Part shown: positions 6,761-10,141 of the stretch, piece by piece
Position numbering within the stretch: the stretch's first letter is position 1
How the letters are laid out: each line of letters begins with the position of its first letter
From: an uncultured Nitrospinaceae bacterium
GTDB lineage: Bacteria > Nitrospinota > Nitrospinia > Nitrospinales > VA-1
Assembly: GCA_938073925.1 (NCBI GenBank)
Contig: CALJGH010000120.1
Coordinates: 1-10,141, forward strand
Direction of reading: 5' to 3'
Length of the DNA stretch: 10,141 bases
Position numbers and translations under genes: made by a program
The notes under the pieces: generated by a model
Database searches by the model: none
Told to the model about the DNA's origin: nothing
What the model saw: only the letters and a program-made list of their open reading frames with translations

Positions 6761-8548
6761 TCAACCGGGAATATGGGCGCGTCCGAAATCGCCAGGATTT
6801 TCTAGATCAAAAACTTTTCCTTCGATATTAACAGCGACTAGTTTTTGTATCCCGGATTGTTTGGCAATGGCTTTAATCTCCGAGTACCCGTTGCCAGATA
6901 TGTTGTTGAAGGGTATTACGCCTAATGAATAGGATTTCTTTCGCAATTTTCCCACCATGCTATCCGGAAATGTTTTCTGATTGAAATGAGTGTCGCCATA
7001 TAACAAAACTTCGTTTATATTCGGATTTTTCCGCAATTCGCGCTCCACAGCCGATTGTGCAAGAACCGTCACCGGTTTTTTAAACTGGTTGTGAAGTGAG
7101 TCGACCACATCGTGAATCTGTTTCATCCGTGAACTGCGAAACAAAATTATTTCGCCATCCTGATTGAGCTGAACAGATTTAAAATTATCCTGGGCCGTTG
7201 CTTTATAGCGTTGGTTGAAACCGACTTCATAAAGTTTTTCTGCTTCGCGAAAATTGGCCATGATTTTCTCTGCCGGATATTCAGGTCGATTGACTACAAC
7301 ATGGTTGCCGCCATCAAAATGTTTCCAGTCTAGATCTTTAAGATGTCCCTGCTCCTTCATACGATTGAAAAAAGGCGTTCCTGGTTGTGGTGTGCTTATG
7401 GATAGCTGGAATCGCCATAGCAATTCGCGATCCAATAATTCGCGAATCAAGTCGAGAGTTCTCTTATCGCAGTCATCTGTCGACCCTTCGCCGCCGAAAG
7501 TGAAAGTTCCGTAAAACTTCAAACCAATATTCGTTCCGTGCTCCATCAATTGTTTTAGTTTAGGGACATTAAATTTTCTTTGCAGTTCCATGCCCTTGGC
7601 AGCGTGTTCGCCAGCCGTTTCGATTCCGAGGCGCACCATGTAATAGCCTGCGCCCTTCATATTGTCGAGCACTTCTTCATCCATCGGCCATTGACCACAC
7701 ATGACATCGTATTTCAAGTCATCGAGTCCATTTTCGCGAATGGCTTTGGTCAACTCGAGGATATATTTCTTGCTGCCGTTATGAACTTCTTCATCGAAGA
7801 AAATCCCTTCCAATTGTGGATATTTTTCTCGTAGCGTTTGTAGTTCGTAAACCACATTTTCCGGATTCCTTGGACGCCAGTTGGGGCGTTGATAAGAAAT
7901 ATTGCCACATACGCAAAAGGTGCATGACAATGGGCATCCGCGTGAAGCGTAAGCCTGGATTTCTAGATATTCGCTAGAAGGTTCCCCCGGCATTCCATAA
8001 TCGAGGCGCGACACATCATCGTCCTCGGGTAAGGGCAGGTTGTTGACATCGAGCGGTGGGCGGATGTTGGTATTCGGCCATAAACCCATGATGTCCTGAT
8101 GATTTTTTCCCTGTAAAATATCGAGTACAACCATTTCGTATTCGCGCAGAATCACAAAATCGGCATATTCACTGACTTCTTCGGGAAAAGTTGTCGGATG
8201 AGGACCACAAAAAATAAGCTTGGTGCCAAACCGGCGTTTGATTTCTATACCAAATCGGCTATCTGCGTCGATAGTACGCGTGGCGCAATCCATAACCAAA
8301 TAATCAGGAGCAAATTCGGAAACCTTCTCGACGAATGCATCGTGATCCAGTTTATCCAGACAGCCATCAAAAAATTTGACCTCGTGGTCGGTATCCCTTT
8401 TCAAGATAGAAGAGCAATAAGCGAGCTGCCAAGGGTAGTAGGTAAATATGTTAAGGTCTTTGGTACTATTGGTCCAACGGCTTGGCGAATGAATCATGGC
8501 ATAGCCATCAGCATCGATTCCAACTGAGTTACAAACGGCAACTTTCAT
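6761..8548 (-). CDS. B12-binding-type radical SAM protein with C-terminal Rossmann-like module (paralogue 1)
   Basis: This is the first gene of the operon, 595 residues. The N-terminal B12-binding-like fold spans about 1-150. The radical SAM core has C205-x3-C209-x2-C212, GIET at 308-311 and GTFTFGG at 347-353. The C-terminal module at about 465-580 starts EIILFRSS and continues VTVLAQS, INEVLLY and YSLGVIPFNNI, matching the separate small protein encoded next. The canonical DxHxxG is replaced by FFDGCLDKLD, so cobalamin, if bound, would be without the lower histidine ligand. The start at 8548 rests on AGAGGA five bases upstream. It also aligns the N-terminus MKVAVCNSVGIDADGY with MDILVANSVGVDRDGY of the downstream paralogue. 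A longer in-frame start at 8680 would add 44 residues with no counterpart. Substrate unknown; the context points to an envelope molecule by inference. Confidence 0.85.
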   Translation of the reverse strand: MKVAVCNSVGIDADGYAMIHSPSRWTNSTKDLNIFTYYPWQLAYCSSILKRDTDHEVKFFDGCLDKLDHDAFVEKVSEFAPDYLVMDCATRTIDADSRFGIEIKRRFGTKLIFCGPHPTTFPEEVSEYADFVILREYEMVVLDILQGKNHQDIMGLWPNTNIRPPLDVNNLPLPEDDDVSRLDYGMPGEPSSEYLEIQAYASRGCPLSCTFCVCGNISYQRPNWRPRNPENVVYELQTLREKYPQLEGIFFDEEVHNGSKKYILELTKAIRENGLDDLKYDVMCGQWPMDEEVLDNMKGAGYYMVRLGIETAGEHAAKGMELQRKFNVPKLKQLMEHGTNIGLKFYGTFTFGGEGSTDDCDKRTLDLIRELLDRELLWRFQLSISTPQPGTPFFNRMKEQGHLKDLDWKHFDGGNHVVVNRPEYPAEKIMANFREAEKLYEVGFNQRYKATAQDNFKSVQLNQDGEIILFRSSRMKQIHDVVDSLHNQFKKPVTVLAQSAVERELRKNPNINEVLLYGDTHFNQKTFPDSMVGKLRKKSYSLGVIPFNNISGNGYSEIKAIAKQSGIQKLVAVNIEGKVFDLENPGDFGRAHIPG

Positions 8549-8553
8549 ATATT

Positions 8554-8559
8554 TCCTCT
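8554..8559 (-). promoter_or_regulatory. Shine-Dalgarno AGAGGA deciding the start at 8548
   Basis: Read on the minus strand, AGAGGA lies five bases before the ATG at 8548. No comparable site precedes the in-frame ATG at 8680. Confidence 0.7.
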
Positions 8560-8613
8560 GCGCCAGCTTGGTGCTGGGCTCATTAGATGAATACAGTAGC
8601 TTGAATGCTCTTT

Positions 8614-8629
8614 TTTCCGGAACCGGAAA
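8614..8629. promoter_or_regulatory. TTTCCGG-AA-CCGGAAA dyad in the operon leader
   Basis: Two perfect 7-base arms flank a 2-base centre. The spacer is too short for a stable hairpin loop, so a dimeric-regulator binding site is more likely than a terminator. It lies 66 bases upstream of the radical SAM operon start and just downstream of the candidate promoter, where a repressor could act. No known regulator is matched. Confidence 0.35.
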
Positions 8630-8651
8630 GGACGGGTTCTCTGTCAAAAAG

Positions 8652-8680
8652 AGTCTAAAACTCATAACGGTTGAAATCAA
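8652..8680 (-). promoter_or_regulatory. Candidate sigma-70 promoter of the radical SAM operon
   Basis: On the minus strand TTGATT (8680-8675), 17 bases, then TAGACT (8657-8652) gives four of six matches in each box. Transcription would begin near 8645, leaving a leader of about 97 bases that includes the TTCCGG dyad. Weak evidence. Confidence 0.3.
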
Positions 8681-8778
8681 ATAAAACTTTACCTATAAAG
8701 GCTTTTGAGGTGTTTATGGGGTTGATTTTCCGCCCTCTAATGGGGATTTTTATGCAACAATCCTTTTCCCGTTTCGTC

Positions 8779-8807
8779 TTGACAAGGTAGGGCCAACTTG
8801 CAAAGAT
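8779..8807 (+). promoter_or_regulatory. Candidate ftsY promoter
   Basis: There is a perfect TTGACA at 8779-8784, 17 bases, then AAAGAT at 8802-8807, which matches the -10 box poorly (three of six). It is placed sensibly for the ATG at 8844. The -35 is convincing, the -10 is not. Confidence 0.35.
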
Positions 8808-8833
8808 ACCGACCTTAATTTGACGGAACAATC

Positions 8834-8839
8834 AGGAGG
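8834..8839 (+). promoter_or_regulatory. Shine-Dalgarno AGGAGG deciding the ftsY start
   Basis: A consensus AGGAGG lies four bases before ATG 8844. The in-frame TTG at 8820 would place this site inside the coding region and has no RBS of its own. Confidence 0.7.
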
Positions 8840-8843
8840 AACT

Positions 8844-9794
8844 ATGGAAAAAACGGAGCAACCGGAAGAAGAACCTAAATCCGGATTTTTTGCCCGCCTT
8901 AAATCAGGGCTGCAAAAAACGCGTTCCAGCCTTGCTTGTGGATTAGAAAATATCGTCCAGGGTAAGGCAAAAGTAGGACCTGAATTGCTCGAAGAACTGG
9001 AAGAAACTCTCCTCATTGCCGATGTGGGAATGGAAACCACAGCCTTCATTCTGGAAGATTTGAAAAAAGATGTGGCGCAAAATCGCATTCGCAGCAATGA
9101 CGAAGTTTTGCAACAGTTGAAAGGGCGAATGATCCAAGTCCTTTCACAAAATATCAACCCCATAACCTTCACCAAAAATAAACTTTTGGTTGTTTTGATG
9201 GTGGGTATCAATGGATCAGGAAAAACCACGACCATAGGCAAGCTGGCTCAAAGATGGAAAAGAGAAGGTAAAAATGTTTTGCTGGCCGCAGGAGACACAT
9301 TTCGTGCCGCTGCCATCGATCAATTACAAGTGTGGGCCGAACGTGCTGACATAAACTGCATCAGCCAGAAAAGCGGTGCCGACCCTTCGGCGGTTGCTTA
9401 TGATGCTGTGCAGGCAGCTTTAGCACGGGATATGGATGTGGTACTCATCGATACAGCTGGGCGATTGCAGACCAACCAGAACCTGATGGAAGAACTCAAA
9501 AAAGTAAAACGGGTTATAGGTAAAGTGTTGCCCGGTGCGCCTCATGAAACATTGCTGGTTCTCGATGCCACTATCGGGCAAAACAGCATCTCACAGGCAA
9601 AACTTTTTCACGAAGCAATGGAGTTGGATGGGTTTGTAATGACGAAGTTGGATGGTACGGCAAAAGGCGGGGTACTGCTGAATTTGTCTGGCGAATTAAA
9701 ACTACCGATTCATTTCATTGGCATCGGAGAAAAGGCTGAAGACTTACAGGCATTTGACCCCGAAAGCTTTGTCGAAGCGTTAATTTCCGGCTGA
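8844..9794 (+). CDS. ftsY: Signal recognition particle receptor FtsY
   Basis: This 316-residue SRP-family GTPase docks the SRP (Ffh/4.5S RNA)-ribosome complex at the SecYEG translocon on the inner membrane. The N-terminus is short and acidic (EQPEEE), followed by FFARLKSGLQKTR, the amphipathic membrane-targeting helix, so the long acidic A domain of E. coli is absent. The four-helix N domain spans about 25-105. The G domain shows the P-loop GINGSGKTTT (121-130), the family-specific DTFRAAA (151-157), DTAGR (203-207), TKLD (267-270) and GIGEKAEDLQAFD near the C-terminus. The motifs appear intact and the length is normal for a compact FtsY. It is divergent from the radical SAM operon with a 295-base gap. 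The gene normally downstream is not recognisable because IS debris begins within about 75-120 bases. Confidence 0.96.
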   Translation: MEKTEQPEEEPKSGFFARLKSGLQKTRSSLACGLENIVQGKAKVGPELLEELEETLLIADVGMETTAFILEDLKKDVAQNRIRSNDEVLQQLKGRMIQVLSQNINPITFTKNKLLVVLMVGINGSGKTTTIGKLAQRWKREGKNVLLAAGDTFRAAAIDQLQVWAERADINCISQKSGADPSAVAYDAVQAALARDMDVVLIDTAGRLQTNQNLMEELKKVKRVIGKVLPGAPHETLLVLDATIGQNSISQAKLFHEAMELDGFVMTKLDGTAKGGVLLNLSGELKLPIHFIGIGEKAEDLQAFDPESFVEALISG

Positions 9795-9917
9795 AAAATC
9801 CTCTTCATTCTCTTCGTGCTAGTTCCCGCGGTCTTTATTCTGAATTATCTCAAACTGCTTCTGGACAATGTATCGATTTATCAATTCCCGGTCATCATCA
9901 CTCATCCAATCCGTTGA
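9795..9917 (+). other. Hydrophobic open stretch after ftsY, possible truncated membrane-protein gene
   Basis: The frame directly following the ftsY stop is open for 40 codons to a TGA at 9915-9917. It encodes a transmembrane-like segment (KILFILFVLVPAVFILNYLK) followed by a mixed tail. No ATG or RBS is present; GTG at 9816 is the only common alternative start. It overlaps the IS3 fragment in another frame. It may be the beginning of a downstream gene cut off by IS insertion, or chance. Confidence 0.25.
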
Positions 9918-9975
9918 TACGTTTGCCCCCGATCAGGTTTGGGTGACAGATATAACCTACATTAAAATGGACTAG
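9868..9975 (+). pseudogene. Fragment of an IS3-type DDE transposase (orfB/rve core)
   Basis: A 35-codon frame from ATG 9868 ends at TAG 9973-9975. Its last part reads FAPDQVWVTDITYIK, the characteristic opening of the IS3-group integrase catalytic domain, in which the Asp of TDIT is the first residue of the DDE triad. Nothing of the second and third catalytic residues follows. The frame breaks where the 165-bp repeat begins (9970), so the transposase was interrupted or deleted at that junction. Residues before about position 12 may not be transposon sequence. Confidence 0.65.
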
Positions 9976-10134
9976 TAACGAAAAGCGCTTACAGGTTGAT
10001 ACCTTTCCAAGGGAAAGAGTCATGGTTTCTCGTTTAAGATAAGTTTGCTTAAGAACTTATTTAACTTAAAGGAGAAACCAATTACTCAAGACCAATACGT
10101 TATCAGAAGAAAGTTGAACATTCTAGAGCTGGGT
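9970..10134 (+). repeat. 165-bp direct repeat, copy 2
   Basis: This is the same unit and orientation as 181-345, offset by 9789 bases, without indels. The shared sequence begins at GACTAG, directly at the break in the IS3-type transposase fragment. Sequences diverge after TGGGT at 10134. Confidence 0.95.
10024..10079 (+). promoter_or_regulatory. Long hairpin sequestering the transposase RBS (copy 2)
   Basis: It is identical base for base to the hairpin at 235-290, with AAGGAG at 10069-10074 in the 3' arm and ATT at 10081 as the first plausible codon. Complete conservation of the stem, while flanking bases differ between copies, fits either recent spread or selection on the structure. Confidence 0.6.
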
Positions 10135-10141
10135 AGACGCA
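10081..10141 (+). CDS. Transposase N-terminus, partial (IS481-like)
   Basis: Twenty codons are open to the window edge, including YVIRRKLNILELGRR. This is the start of a helix-turn-helix region typical of IS481-type and related integrase-core transposases, and it matches the dead copy at 292. There is no ATG or GTG start; ATT 10081 lies six bases after AAGGAG. The catalytic domain, if present, lies outside the window. Confidence 0.5.
   Translation, partial: MTQDQYVIRRKLNILELGRR

Larger units (their letters stand above)
9970..10141 (+). mobile_element. Insertion-sequence left end (copy 2), continuing past the window
   Basis: This copy has the same small hairpin (10003-10017), large hairpin (10024-10079), AAGGAG (10069-10074) and transposase opening as copy 1. 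The transposase frame is open to the window edge, so this copy may be intact or at least longer. It appears to sit inside the older IS3-type fragment. Confidence 0.65.

Noticed and set aside
8549..8680. N-terminal extension of the first radical SAM gene to an ATG at 8680
   Set aside because: The extra 44 residues have no counterpart in the paralogue, and the strong RBS lies just before 8548.
8750..9241. Minus-strand 163-codon frame opposite ftsY
   Set aside because: It overlaps the conserved N and G domains of ftsY and shows serine- and arginine-rich shadow composition.
1..10141. CRISPR array, tRNA or rRNA genes
   Set aside because: No regularly spaced short repeats and no cloverleaf or ribosomal signature were seen on either strand.

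Overview
The window reads like a chromosomal segment of a Gram-negative, nitrite-assimilating bacterium of moderate to low GC. A ferredoxin-type nitrite reductase behind a sigma-54 promoter, a lipoprotein with FG-GAP repeats, a run of cobalamin-type radical SAM genes and an FtsY together suggest a marine Nitrospinota-like or deltaproteobacterial lineage. That placement is inference; nothing here fixes the taxon.

Layout. 1-512: non-coding DNA holding a decayed left end of an insertion sequence (IS). It comprises a 165-bp repeat, a long hairpin and the first codons of a transposase. 513-1067 (+): a stand-alone cyclic-nucleotide-binding-domain protein, closed by a good intrinsic terminator. 1345-1361: a near-consensus sigma-54 promoter. 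1421-3025 (+): ferredoxin-nitrite reductase (nirA), followed by a 31-codon ORF with a strong ribosome binding site (RBS). 3238-4407 (+): a seven-repeat FG-GAP/VCBS putative lipoprotein with its own TATAAT promoter. 8548-4414 (-): a tight three-gene operon, read right to left. It encodes a B12-binding radical SAM protein, a small membrane-anchored protein and a second B12-binding radical SAM paralogue. 8844-9794 (+), divergent from that operon: ftsY. 9795-10141: a hydrophobic open stretch, a fragment of an IS3-type DDE transposase, and a second copy of the same IS left end running off the window.

How the genes fit together. NirA reduces nitrite to ammonium, and a sigma-54 promoter is what nitrogen-limitation control would predict. 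The three minus-strand genes form the most unusual block. Both radical SAM enzymes end in an extra Rossmann-like module resembling the N-terminal half of family-9 (heptosyltransferase-like) glycosyltransferases. The small gene between them is that same module fused to a transmembrane helix. This suggests a membrane-associated radical SAM system, perhaps acting on an envelope lipid or glycan; the substrate is unknown.

The two IS ends share 155 of 165 positions by eye. Each carries a hairpin that buries the transposase Shine-Dalgarno sequence ahead of an apparent ATT start codon. They lie in direct orientation 9.8 kb apart, with ftsY, nirA and the radical SAM operon between them.
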